From Halocaridina rubra (taxonomy: Eukaryota > Arthropoda > Malacostraca > Decapoda > Atyidae), in NCBI GenBank assembly GCA_037179515.1, contig JAXCGZ010001897.1, forward strand, positions 228,501-292,500: DNA of 64,000 nucleotides, given 5' to 3'. Positions 13,652-25,042 of this stretch are shown piece after piece. A program made the position numbers and the translations under genes. The notes under the pieces were generated by a model. That model was not told the origin of the DNA. It saw only the letters and a list, made by a program, of their open reading frames with translations, and did no database searches. Position 1 is the first letter of the stretch. Each line of letters starts with the position of its first letter.

Positions 13652-15030
13652 GTATCATATTTAAAAAGTCACTGGAGTCAGGGGAGATTCCAAGATGCTG
13701 GAAACAAGCAAACGTAATACCTATCTTCAAAAAAAGGAAAAGGGGATACGGCTCTAAACTAAAGACCTGTTTCCTCAACCAGTATAGCTTGCAAAGTTAT
13801 GGAGAAACTACTAAGGAAACATATCTCTCTTCACTTGGAATCCTTCAACTTTTTGTCAGTGAGGCAACATGGCTTCAGAGAAGGTGGATCAACAGTAACA
13901 AACTTATTAGAATTTTATGATGAGGTAAGCCGAATCCTACAGGAAAGAGAAGGCTGGGCAGATTGCATATTCCTAGACTTCCAGAAAGCATTTGGCACTG
14001 TTCCACATGGGAGACTTATTAGGAAGCTGCAAGCAATGGCTAGAATAGGTGGAAATGTCTTGGAATGGATAAAAACTTACTTAGAAGGAAGGGAACAAAG
14101 GGTTAGAGTAAGACACTCAGTGTCTGAATGGAGAGGAGTTAGTAGAGGAGTTCCACAGGGTTCAGTTTTAGGGCCACTTTTGTTCCTTGTATATGTAAAT
14201 GACCTACCAGAGTCTGTAAATTCATTCATGAATATGTTTGCAGATGATGCAGAGATTGTGACAAAAGTAGGAAACGAGAACAATGGTAGAGAACTTCAGG
14301 AAGAACTAAATAGTCTGCATGAGTGGTCAGAAAAGTGGCTAATGAAATTCAATACTTCAAAATGCAAGGTAATGAGAATGGGTACAAGTGCAAGAAGGCT
14401 CAAGCTTGACTACTCGGTGGCTGGAGTACAACTTCAAGAGACAGAAAATGAGAGAGATCTAGGAGTATACATACTGGCAGATTTGTCCAGAAATACATAG
14501 AAATGGCATAGTAAGGGCATCATATGCCTTCTTATCAAATGTAAGGGTAGCTATCAGGCACATGGACAAGTAAATGTTCAGAAATATTTATGTAACCTAT
14601 GTGAGGCCAAAACTTGAATATGCAGCCCCCTTTTGGAATCCGAACTAGAAAAAGCACATAGCTAAGTTGAAAAAGTTCAAAGACATGCCACGAAACTGGT
14701 GCCAGAAATATGTAAGCTCAGTTATGATGAAAGGGTGAGGGAATTAGACTTACCATCACTCGTAGCTAGAAGATTGAGGGGGGATATGGTGACAGTCTTT
14801 AAATACCTTCATGGTTATGATAGAGTGGATAGGGATCGATATTTTGATATGGCTGGCTCTAGAACTAGAGGTCATAGTTTGAAGCTTCGTAAAAAAAAAC
14901 TTCTTTGCAGGATGTAAGGAAATACTTTTTCAGTGTAAGAGTAGTTGATAATTGGAATTGGCTAAGCGAGGAGGTATTTAATGCTATCTCAATCCATGGT
15001 TTTAAGGACAGGTATGATAAGTATCACTAA
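13652..15030 (+). pseudogene. CR1-like ORF2 RT fragment (copy c2)
   Basis: The longest intact part is 13799-14500: MEKLLRKHISLHLESFNF, QHGFREGGSTVTN, FLDFQKAFGTVPHG (AFD changed to AFG), RGVPQGSVLGPLLFLVYVND and FADDAE. A frameshift follows near 14490. A nonsense codon arises at GACAAGTAAATG near 14566-14577, where other copies read GACAAGGAAATG. An A-run near 14890 breaks the C-terminal frame. The expected stop is at 15028-15030. It is dead, but the RT active-site Asp pair persists. Confidence 0.8.
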
Positions 15031-15108
15031 GTACAAAATAGAACCGATCAGGAGACGGGAAGATACGAGCTTTGGGCTCTTTCCCGTAAACATAATTAGG
15101 TAATCACA
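13652..15108 (+). mobile_element. CR1-like LINE copy c2, 5'-truncated
   Basis: Homology to copy c9 starts at about 13652 (GTATCATATTTAAAAAGTCACTGG) inside the RT region and runs to the tail unit ATAATTAGGTAATCAC ending at 15108. Both arms of the 3' stem-loop are present. This copy carries only one tail unit. Confidence 0.88.
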
Positions 15109-15117
15109 CAATGTACA

Positions 15118-15598
15118 TACTTTATTCCGACAAAAAAAGTCTTTTACGAAGCTAAAAACTATGACCTCTACACTTAAAGCCATCCATATCAAAATCTTTT
15201 CCCCTATTTATACTCTCAAACTCATGAAAGATTTAAAAAATCGTCACCATACCCCCTTTTTTCATCTACTTTCGAGTTGTAATAAGTCTGACTACTTCAG
15301 CCTTCTCTAAAACTGAAAAGCCCACCTCCATCACCGGCTTAGAGGCATGTCCGAACTTTCTTCAGTTTTTTGAATGTTTATTGAAGAGCTAATTCTAAAG
15401 AGATGATGCATATTCAAGCTTTGGCCACACAGTAGTCATGTAAATATTTCTGAACAAGTTCATGTCCATATTTCTACAAGCCAACCTTATGTTTGCTAAA
15501 GGAAGCAAATACTGTCTTAACTATAGCATTCATATGCTTTCCCGGGGGTAATTCTTACAATACATTAATCTCGGATTGCTTCCACTCTCAGATTAGTG
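15118..15598 (-). pseudogene. Old, divergent CR1-like ORF2 C-terminal fragment
   Basis: The plus strand reads ACGAAGCTAAAAACTATGACC, then ATATCAAAATCTTT, CGTCACCATACCCCC and CATGTAAATATTTCTGAACA. These match in order the minus-strand C-terminal part of the young CR1 copies, at clearly lower similarity and with many indels. The 3' UTR and tail are absent. It sits between c2 and c3 and is older than both. Useful for dating the family. Confidence 0.65.
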
Positions 15599-15613
15599 TG
15601 TTTTTGTTTGCAT

Positions 15614-16296
15614 GTGATTACCTAATTCTGATTACCTAATTGTGTTTTCGGGAAAGAGCCCAAAGCCCGTATCTTCCCGTCTCCTGATCGGTTCCATTTT
15701 ATACTTAGTGATACTTATCATACCTGTCCTTAAAACTATGGATTGAAATAGCATTAACTACCTCCTCGCTTAGCCAATTCCAATTATCAACTACTCTTAC
15801 ACTGAAAAAGTATTTCCTTACATCCTGCAAAGAAGTTTTCTTACGAAGCTTCAAACTATGACCTCTAGTTCTAGAGCAAGCCATATCAAAATATCGATCC
15901 CTATCCACTCTATCATAACCATGAAGGAATTTAAAAGACTGTCACCATATCCCCCCTCACTCTTCTAGCTTCGAGTGATGGTAAGCCTAATTCCCTCAGC
16001 CTCTCATCATAACTGAGATTGCGTATTTCTGGCACCAGTTTCGTGGCATGTCTTTGAACTTTTTCAAGCTTAGCTATGTGCTTTTTCAAGTGCGGATTCC
16101 AAAAGGGGGCTGCATATTCGAGTTTTGGCCTCACATAGGTTACATAAATATTTCTGAACATTTCCTTGTCCATGTGCCTGAAGGCTACCCTTACATTTGA
16201 TAAGAATGCATATGCTGCCCTTACTACGCCATTTATATGTATTTCTGGAGACAAATCTGCCAGTATGTTTACTCCTAGATCTCTCTCATTTTCTGT

Positions 16297-16299
<3 letters not shown>
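15614..16299 (-). mobile_element. CR1-like LINE copy c3, short 5'-truncated
   Basis: Two 14-nt tail units (first slightly mutated) start at 15614, followed by the 3' stem-loop and the C-terminal coding part. The 5' truncation at 16299 passes directly into (GT)n. Coding remnants are 15705-15908 and 15931-16254, with a frameshift at AAAAGACTGTC near 15932 (one extra A). Only the post-RT C-terminal region is present, from the LSPEIHINGVVRAAYAF block to the stop at 15705. No catalytic domain is left. Confidence 0.88.

Positions 16300-16392
<93 letters not shown>
16300..16392. repeat. Microsatellite (GT)n, abutting CR1 copy c3
   Basis: About 46 uninterrupted GT units start exactly at the truncated 5' end of CR1 copy c3. 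Confidence 0.98.
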
Positions 16393-16393
<1 letters not shown>

Positions 16394-16514
16394 TGGTAGC
16401 TGTTTATTAATACTTCGGTGTTATTTCAACTTGTGATCTACCTCACCATCCGTAGTTTACTTAATCTTAACCTAACTTAGCCTAAGTATCGCATCATATA
16501 CGTTTACATACTGA

Positions 16515-16688
16515 TCCGATTTTACGTCACGGTCTTCCTTTGCTATTAAGGGTTAATCCGGTGTTTCTAACGAAGGACTGTAATTTTGGCTGTGTAGTCG
16601 TTACCCAGAGTGAATCCCTTTTGTAATCGCAGACTAGGCAAATCAAGTTCTAGTGTTCGACCACTAGGCCACGGCGGTTACGATTTAT
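16515..16688 (-). mobile_element. tRNA-derived SINE with target duplication
   Basis: On the minus strand an A-box-like TGGCCTAGTGG lies near the right end, followed by a degraded B-box region and a body that matches the SINE at 55392-55589 (plus-strand blocks TTTTACGTCACG, CTAAGGG/TTAAGGG, GAAGGACTG, TTACCCAGAGTG). Flanks GTTTACATACTGA (16502-16514) and GTTTGCATACTGA (16689-16701) form a 13-bp target-site duplication with one mismatch. Confidence 0.75.
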
Positions 16689-16887
16689 GTTTGCATACTG
16701 AATATTAATATTAAAAAAAAAATCATATAACCGAGTACAGTATATGCTATTCATACGATGCGATTAGACTGCAGCCGGTAAGGTCGACCAGCAACACTCT
16801 ATAGTAGCGCCTATGTGACTGAGATATAAGTATAGAGAAAATAAAATCACCCATCTCCAAATAGGCACCTGGTGTTCTTTTCAGATA

Positions 16888-16949
16888 CTTAATCTGGGAT
16901 TGAGGCAAAAGGCAGGCTAACTTGCCTTTTGCATCAATCCCAGATTAAG
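16888..16949. repeat. Near-perfect hairpin, 27-bp stem, 8-nt loop
   Basis: Arm 16888-16914 and arm 16923-16949 are reverse complements except for one position; the loop is GGCTAACT. A weaker outer extension pairs AATAGG and TGGTG on the left with CACCA and CCTATT on the right, out to about 16859 and 16975. It could be the core of a foldback element or a small-RNA precursor. The sequence alone does not decide. Confidence 0.85.
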
Positions 16950-17058
16950 CACCAATAATGGCATTAAATACCTATTCTGGGACTGATTCGGTTAGGTAAT
17001 AGTAAACTACGGATAATGATGTACACCGCAAGCTATATATTATAAAATTCCCATTTCA

Positions 17059-17808
<750 letters not shown>

Positions 17809-17850
17809 TGATTACCTAATTGTGCTTATGGGAGAGAGCAATAAAATTGT
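17809..17850 (-). mobile_element. CR1-like LINE 3'-tail scrap
   Basis: GTGATTACCTAATTGTGCTTATGGGAGAGAGC matches the plus-strand view of the family's tail and the start of its 3' stem-loop, then diverges. It is either an extremely 5'-truncated insertion or a decayed end. Confidence 0.55.
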
Positions 17851-18040
17851 GATATAAATAGACGATCATATATATGTTACAGACGAAGGCTAGAAATATG
17901 CACTCTAATATGTATTAAAATTTTAAATTTCAAAATCTAGTCCTAAGAATGGCAACTATTTTGGTAGTGGGCTGTAGAGACAGAGAGCTCGATGCGAGTC
18001 GTACAACTCCGTATTCATGTCTTCAAAGAAACTTTTGCGC

Positions 18041-18324
18041 ATCAGCAAACGCATTTCGCTATATATTAAATACTATTTGGGGCTTCTAAAACAACTTATA
18101 TTAATGTAAAACCTGAGCGGCGCTGTTGGTAGTTATTCATATTCTGACACTATAAGGAAATGACTCCCAACTCCAATCCCTCCCACCTGTGATGAAGAAA
18201 GGGTACACCTACCTGTACTCACCTTGTACGCCTGATACAATCCTAGTTAAATGTTCGTCAAAAACCTATTTTCATACGAGAAAAAGATTTGAAAATTGTA
18301 AATTACCTTTGATTTTGCTATGAT
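18041..18324 (+). repeat. Dispersed 284-bp repeat ('repeat B'), copy 1
   Basis: ATCAGCAAACGCATTTCGC through CTTTGATTTTGCTATGAT is repeated at 24759-25042 with only a few substitutions. It carries no open frame or terminal inverted repeat that I can see. Upstream sequence 17851-18040 and downstream sequence to 18560 show nothing recognisable. Confidence 0.9.
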
Positions 18325-18563
18325 GATTGCGATGAACTGCGGTAACAGAATTAATATCCTCGGGACCTCACATTACAACCTTATTCCAAAACAGCTTTTC
18401 CATGAGACCGTCTACCTACTTGATAGGCTGTTGTATTTGTGCTCACGGTGGTGGTGGTGATGGAGAAACAGGACACTGCGTGGGATCCTCACCGTTTTCT
18501 ATGAACAATAGAAAATGGATTGAATGTATAATTTCTCTGAGAAATTTATAAACAATTTACTGG

Positions 18564-19727
<1,164 letters not shown>

Positions 19728-22630
19728 GAGATTGCCTAATTGTGATTACCTAATAGTGTTTACGGGAAAGAGGCCAAAGCTCGTATCTTCCCATCTCCTG
19801 ATCGGTTCCATTTTCTACTTAGAGATACTTATCGTACCTGTCCTTAAAACTATGGATTGAGATAACATTAACTACCTACTCGCTTAGCGAATTCCAATTA
19901 TCAACTACTCTTACACTGAAAAAGTATTTCCATACATCCTGCAAAGATGTTTTCTAACGAAGCTTCAAACTATGACCTCTAGTTCTGGAGCCAGCCATAT
20001 CAAAATATCGATCCCTATCTACTCTATCATAACCATTTAGGAATTTAAAGACTGTCACCATATCCCCCCTCACTCTTCTAGCTTTGAGTGCTGGTAAGTC
20101 TAATTCCCTCATCCTCTCATCATAACTGAGATTGCATATTTCTGGCACCATTTTCGTGGCATGTCTTTGAACTTTTTCAAGCTTAGCTATGTGCTTTTTT
20201 TAAGTGCAGATTCCAAAACGGGCTGCATATTCAAGTTTTGGCCTCACATAGGTTACATAAATATTTCTGAACATTTCCTTGTCCATGCACCTGAAGGCTA
20301 CCCTTACATTTGATAAGAAGGTATATGCTGCCCTTACTATGCCATTTATTTGTATTTCTGGAGACAAATCTGCCAGTATGTTTATTCCTAGATCTCTCTC
20401 AATTTCTGTCTCTTGAAGTTGTACTCAAGCCACGAGTAGTCAAGCTTGGGCCTTCTTGCACTTGTATCCATTCTCATTACCTTATATTTTGAAGTACTGA
20501 ATTTCATTAACCACTTTTCTGACCACTCATGCTGACTATTTAGATCTTCCTGAAGTTCTCTACCATTATTCCTTTTTCCTACTTTCTTCACAATCTTTGC
20601 ATCATCTGCAAACATATTTATGAATGAATATGCAGACTCTGGTAGGTCATTTACATATACAAGGAAAAAAAGTGGCCCTAAAACTGAACCCTGTGGAACT
20701 CTACTATTAACTCTTCTCCATTCAGACACTGAGTGTCTTACACTAACCGTCTGTTCCCTTCCTTCTAAGAAAGTTTTTATCCATTCTAAGACATTTTCAC
20801 CTTTTCTAGCCATTGCTTCCAGCTTCGTAATAAGTCTCCCATGTGGAACAGTGTCAAACGCTTTCTGGAAGTCTAGGAATATGCAATCTGCCTAGCCCTC
20901 TCTTTCCTGTAAGATTCGGCTTACCTCATCATAAAATTCTAATAAGTTTGTTACTGTTGGTCTGCCTTCTCTGAAGCCATGTTGCCTCACTGACAAAAAG
21001 TTGAAGGATTCCAAGTGAAGAGAGATATGTTTCCTTAGTAGTTTCTCCATAACTTTGCAAACTATGCTGGTCAAGGAAACTGGTCTATAGTTTAGAGACG
21101 CATCCCTTCTTCCTTTTTTGAAGATAGGTATCACGTTTGCTTGTTTCCAGCATCTTGGAATCTCCCCTGACTCCAGTGACTTTTTAAATATGATACTTAA
21201 TGCCAATGATACTTAGTTTGTGAATTTTTTAAGTACATGAGGGGATATATCATCAGGACCTGTAGTTTTATGGAGATCTGACTCCATCAGCGCTTTGCAT
21301 ACCTCTGTGGCTGTAAGGTTGATGTTCTTTAATAATGACCCATGATCTTCTATCCCTACAATCTGAGGGAGTGGGGTATTTTCTACTGTAAATACTGACT
21401 GAAACTCTTTGTTCAATTCTTTGCAGATCTCTTCATCCGTCTCAGTGATGCTTCCATCCGCTCTCTTAAGCCTTAAAACCTGTTCTTTTACTTTCAGTTT
21501 TCCTCTGATAAAGCTGAGGAAAAGCTTGGGTTTTTATTTAACCTTCCTGGTGATGACCCTCTCATAGTCTCTCTCTGCCGCTCTTCTTTTACTTAAGTCA
21601 TCATTTCTTGCTCTTTTGTAGGATTGCCAGGCATTTATGTTTTTTCTCCTTCTATACCGTTTCCAGCATTTGTCTCATCACTCCTTAGCTCTTTTACACT
21701 CATTATCGAACCATTTCTCTCTGGCATGACTTGCACCTACTTTGGTGACAGGTATGCAGCAATCTACTATCTTCCCATATTTCTCACAAAATATGTTATT
21801 CATTTCTTGTACAGATTTGCTGTAAAATAAAGTTCTCCAGTCAATAACAGCAAAAAGCTCATTCATTTTGATGTAATCTCATTTCGGATAGTTCCTCCTC
21901 ACCTCGTCAGTGCCTCTACTCTCAGGCAGAATATCTTCAATGATATAATCCATCAACAACACACAGTGGTCACTCTTTCCAATTGGTGGTTCATACTCAA
22001 TTTTTTCAATATCCACACATTATCTGTGAATACCAGATCAAGAAGCAATAACTCATCCCCACCCCTGGCCCTCGTTGGGTCCATTGCATGTTGGCGTAGG
22101 AAATTCCCTTGTACACAATCTAGGAATCTTGCCCCGAATGAGTCCTCACCACTGTGTGGGTTAAGATTTATCCAAGCTATCTCTTTATGATTAAAATCTC
22201 CCATAATCAAAATCCTACATTATCTCTCCCGTGCCATAGTAACAACTGAGTTTGTGACTTCAATAGTACCTATATGACTTTCCTTATAAACTTCTAACCT
22301 ATTTTGGTTCCTTGGTGGGTTATATACAACAGTTATTATAATGCTCTCTGACCCAGTATTTATGTGAGTAACAAGAAATTCCTTGAACTCACTTTCTATA
22401 GCCAAGTTTATTTCTTTAACTTGAATCCTTTCACTTATGAGCAGTGCTATCCCTCCACCAGTCCTCTCAGATCTTTCTACCCTTAATATTCTGAAGCCCT
22501 TAGGAAAAACTGTGACACTGTTTATATCCTCACTCAACTTAGTCTCTGTAATTGCTACTATATCTGCCTTACTGTTGTGAATCCTATCTTTTAATTCTAC
22601 TGCCTTACCAGCTAATCCATCAGCATTTGT
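19728..22630 (-). mobile_element. CR1-like LINE copy c4, nearly full ORF2 length
   Basis: The tail (two units) begins at 19728. The 5' end at 22630 corresponds to the first codons of the ORF2 endonuclease region (ACAAATGCTGATGG on the minus strand). It joins without spacer to the 3' tail of c5. The 3' stem-loop is present. The copy is more diverged than c9. Confidence 0.9.
19819..22626 (-). pseudogene. CR1-like ORF2: endonuclease and RT, broken (copy c4)
   Basis: From right to left: endonuclease (TKLSEDINSVTVFPKGF, VVYNPPRNQ, IMGDFNHKEIAW with the catalytic GDFN), linker, RT blocks (RPVSLTS, QHGFREGRPTVTN, FLDFQKAFDTVPHG, SRVPQGSVLGPLFFLVYVND, FADDAK), then the C-terminal region ending at TAA 19819-19821. 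At least six frame breaks split it (22537/22220, 22210/21953, 21866/21678, 21416/21213, 21206/20892, 20813/20388 and 20151/19954). Full domain content shows what the intact ORF2 looks like. Confidence 0.85.
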
Positions 22631-22721
22631 GTGATTACCTAATTGTGATTACCTAATTGTGTTTACGGGAAAGAGCCCAAAGCTCGTATCTTCCCGTCTC
22701 CTCATCGGTTCCATTTTATAC

Positions 22722-24757
22722 TTAGTCATACTTATCATACCTGTCCTTAAAACTATGGATTGAGATAGCATTACCTACCTCCTCGCTTAGCCAATTCCAA
22801 TTATCAACTACTCTTACACTGAAAAAGTATTTCCTTACATCCTGCAAAGAAGTTTTCTTACGAAGCTTCAAACTATGACCTCTAGTTCTAGAGCCAGCCA
22901 TATCAAAATATCGATCCCTATCCACTCTATCATAACCATGAAGGAATTTAAAGACTGTCACCATATCCCCCCTCACTCCTCTAGCTTCGAGTGATGGTAA
23001 GTCTAATTCCCCCAGCCTCTCATCATAACTGAGATTGCGCATTTCTGGCACCAGTTTTGTGGCATGTCTTTGAACTTTTTCAAGCTTAGCTATGTGCTTT
23101 TTCAAGTGCGGATTCCAAAAAGGGGCTGCATATTCGAGTTTTGGCCTCACATAGGTTACATAAATATTTCTGAACATTTCCTTGTCCATGTGCCTGAAGG
23201 CTACCCTTACATTTGATAAGAATGCATATGCTGCCCTTACTATGCCATTTATATGTATTTCTGGAGACAAATCTGCCAGTATGTTTACTCCTAGATCTCT
23301 CTCATTTTCTGTCTCTTGAAGTTGTACTCCAGCCACCGAGTAGTCAAGCTTGGGCCTTCTTGCACTTGTACCCATTCTCATTACCTTACATTTTGAAGTA
23401 TTGAATTTCATTAGCCACTTTTCTGACCACTCATGCAGATTATTTAGATCCTCCTGAAGTTCTCTACCATTGTTCTCGTTTTTTACTTTCTTCACAATCT
23501 TTGCATCATCTGCAAACATATTCATGAATGAATTTACAGACTCTGGTAGGTCATTTACATATACAAGGAACGAAAGTGGCCCTAAAACTGAATCCTGTGG
23601 TGTTGCATGACAGAAATCGTGAAATCGTGCTAAAGCCAGAATCTGAAACTTGTAACAAATCTTGAGGGGTAACGGTCGAGGGCACAGATATTTTATTACA
23701 TGCCCTCACTTTTATTGAGTCTTGGGTGCAGACCATGTTTTCCCTTGGGACCACCAAGATTTATGGCTAGGCACCTGGAACTAACCTCTGGCGCCATGCA
23801 CCCCCAAGAGGCCTAAAAGATAAGGGACCCTCGGTCCTCGAAAACACCACAAGTCGTGAAGAGAAACGTGAGAGGCTAGAAGTCAAGGGTGAAATAGAAT
23901 ACTCTCCCAATTGTTTTCTGCGGTACGGCCAATGTTTGTAGAAAGTGTCAAGGAGATATATGACCGGACCCATGAGACTTAGCATCTGGCATCGAGTACC
24001 TGAAGAGGATGGGAAAGGCCAAGAAGTTAGCCATTTCCTAAACCACAAGAAACACAAACATTTGACCCGTACGTATGTACATGCCCTGGAGAGATACCCA
24101 ATAGCCACACTCTGACCTGGGACTTTTCCGTTCTATAGGCTTGTTGAAATAGCTCCTCCCCAAAATAGGAGGGACTCCACTTCGAACCTGGCGTTGATTT
24201 GCAGGACTGGATGCCACTTGAGTTCATTGGCAGGACTGGATGTCAAGCCACGCCCTGCCCCTGGGGTATTTCAAGAACCACCCAGGGCAGACACAGTTAG
24301 TTAGAACTTTGCCCGGGGCACGAATAGATCATAGATTGTGATAGTCATAGGGTGGGGGGCATTGAGGCGTCGAAGATGTTGTACTCTAGAATAAATTAAG
24401 ATAAAGGAACCACTGCTTGTCCATTCTTACCTTGCACCCTTCTGGTACTAATATTAACGTAGTGAAAAGAAATCATCACGACAACTGGTGACACGTGGTG
24501 AAATAGTAATTAACTTTACGACAGTGGAACTCCACTACTAACTCTTCTCCATTCAGACACTGAGTGTCTTACTCTAACCCTCTGTTCCCTTCCTTCTAAG
24601 TAAGTTTTTATCCATTCCAAAACATTTCCACCTATTCTAGCCATTGATTGCAGCTTCCTAATAAGTCTCCCATGTGGAACAGTGTCAAACGCTTTCTGGA
24701 ACTCTAGGAATATGCAATCTGCCCAGCCCTCTCTTTCCTGTAAGATTTGGCTTACCT
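22722..24757 (-). pseudogene. CR1-like ORF2 RT fragment (copy c5), LTR-interrupted
   Basis: The frame 22722-23525 is intact for 267 codons, from NMFADDAKIVKKV (active site) through the C-terminal region to FKDRYDKYD. The same frame continues upstream to the LTR insertion at 23600. Beyond the LTR, 24528-24757 encodes the FLDFQKAFDTVPHG neighbourhood (here with EFQ for DFQ, from GGAACTCTAGG in place of GGAAGTCTAGG) and the GVP block is split by the insertion. It would be one of the better-preserved copies without the insertion. Confidence 0.8.
23601..24523 (+). mobile_element. Solo-LTR-like insertion, 923 bp, 4-bp target duplication
   Basis: The LINE sequence CCTGTGGAACTCC is split exactly after GTGG. 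The insert starts TGTTGCATGACAG, ends TTTACGACA, and is followed by a second GTGG (24524-24527) and the resumed LINE. TG...CA ends plus a 4-bp duplication are the signature of an LTR retrotransposon. The lack of internal coding sequence suggests a solo LTR left by LTR-LTR recombination. A possible polyadenylation signal AATAAA lies at 24390-24395, which sets the tentative orientation. Open frames inside (23767-24108, minus) are not convincing. Confidence 0.75.
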
Positions 24758-24758
24758 G

Positions 24759-25042
24759 ATCAGCAAACGCATTTCGCTATATATTAAATACTATTTGGGG
24801 CTTCTAAAACAACTTATATTAATGTAAAACCTGAGCGGCGCTGTTGGTAGTTATTCATATTCTGACACTATAAGGAAATGACACCCAACTCCAATCCCTC
24901 CCACCTGTGATGAAGAAAGGGTACACCTACCTGTACTCACCTTGTACGCCTGATACAATCCTAGTTAAATGGTCGTCAAAAACCTATTTTCATACGAGAA
25001 AAAGATTTGAAAATTGTAAATTACCTTTGATTTTGTTATGAT
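24759..25042 (+). repeat. Dispersed 284-bp repeat ('repeat B'), copy 2
   Basis: Nearly identical to 18041-18324. It sits between the two halves of a CR1-like LINE, where about 1.75 kb of expected LINE sequence (endonuclease and start of RT) is missing. Confidence 0.9.

Larger units (their letters stand above)
16449..17020. mobile_element. Candidate MITE-like unit with inverted ends, SINE nested inside
   Basis: ATCCGTAGTTTACT near 16450, followed within 20 bases by ACCTAAC, recurs as its reverse complement near 16991-17015 (GGTTAGGT...AGTAAACTACGGAT). The inverted ends enclose a long hairpin at 16888-16949 and the SINE at 16515-16688. No transposase is present and no target duplication was found, so the assignment is tentative. 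Confidence 0.35.
22631..24757 (-). mobile_element. CR1-like LINE copy c5, 3' half, split by an LTR
   Basis: Two tail units start at 22631, directly joined to the 5' end of c4. RT sequence runs to 23600, is interrupted by a 923-bp LTR-like insertion, and resumes at 24528 until 24757. There it stops at the position equal to about 33187 of copy c9 and repeat B begins. A 5' half of the same LINE family lies just beyond repeat B (25043-26702), so c5 may be one element with an internal replacement. Confidence 0.85.

Noticed and set aside
23767..24227. Minus-strand frames of 113 and 66 codons within the LTR-like insertion
   Set aside because: They have no recognisable motif and lie inside a sequence whose boundaries identify it as an LTR. 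Chance frames are likely.
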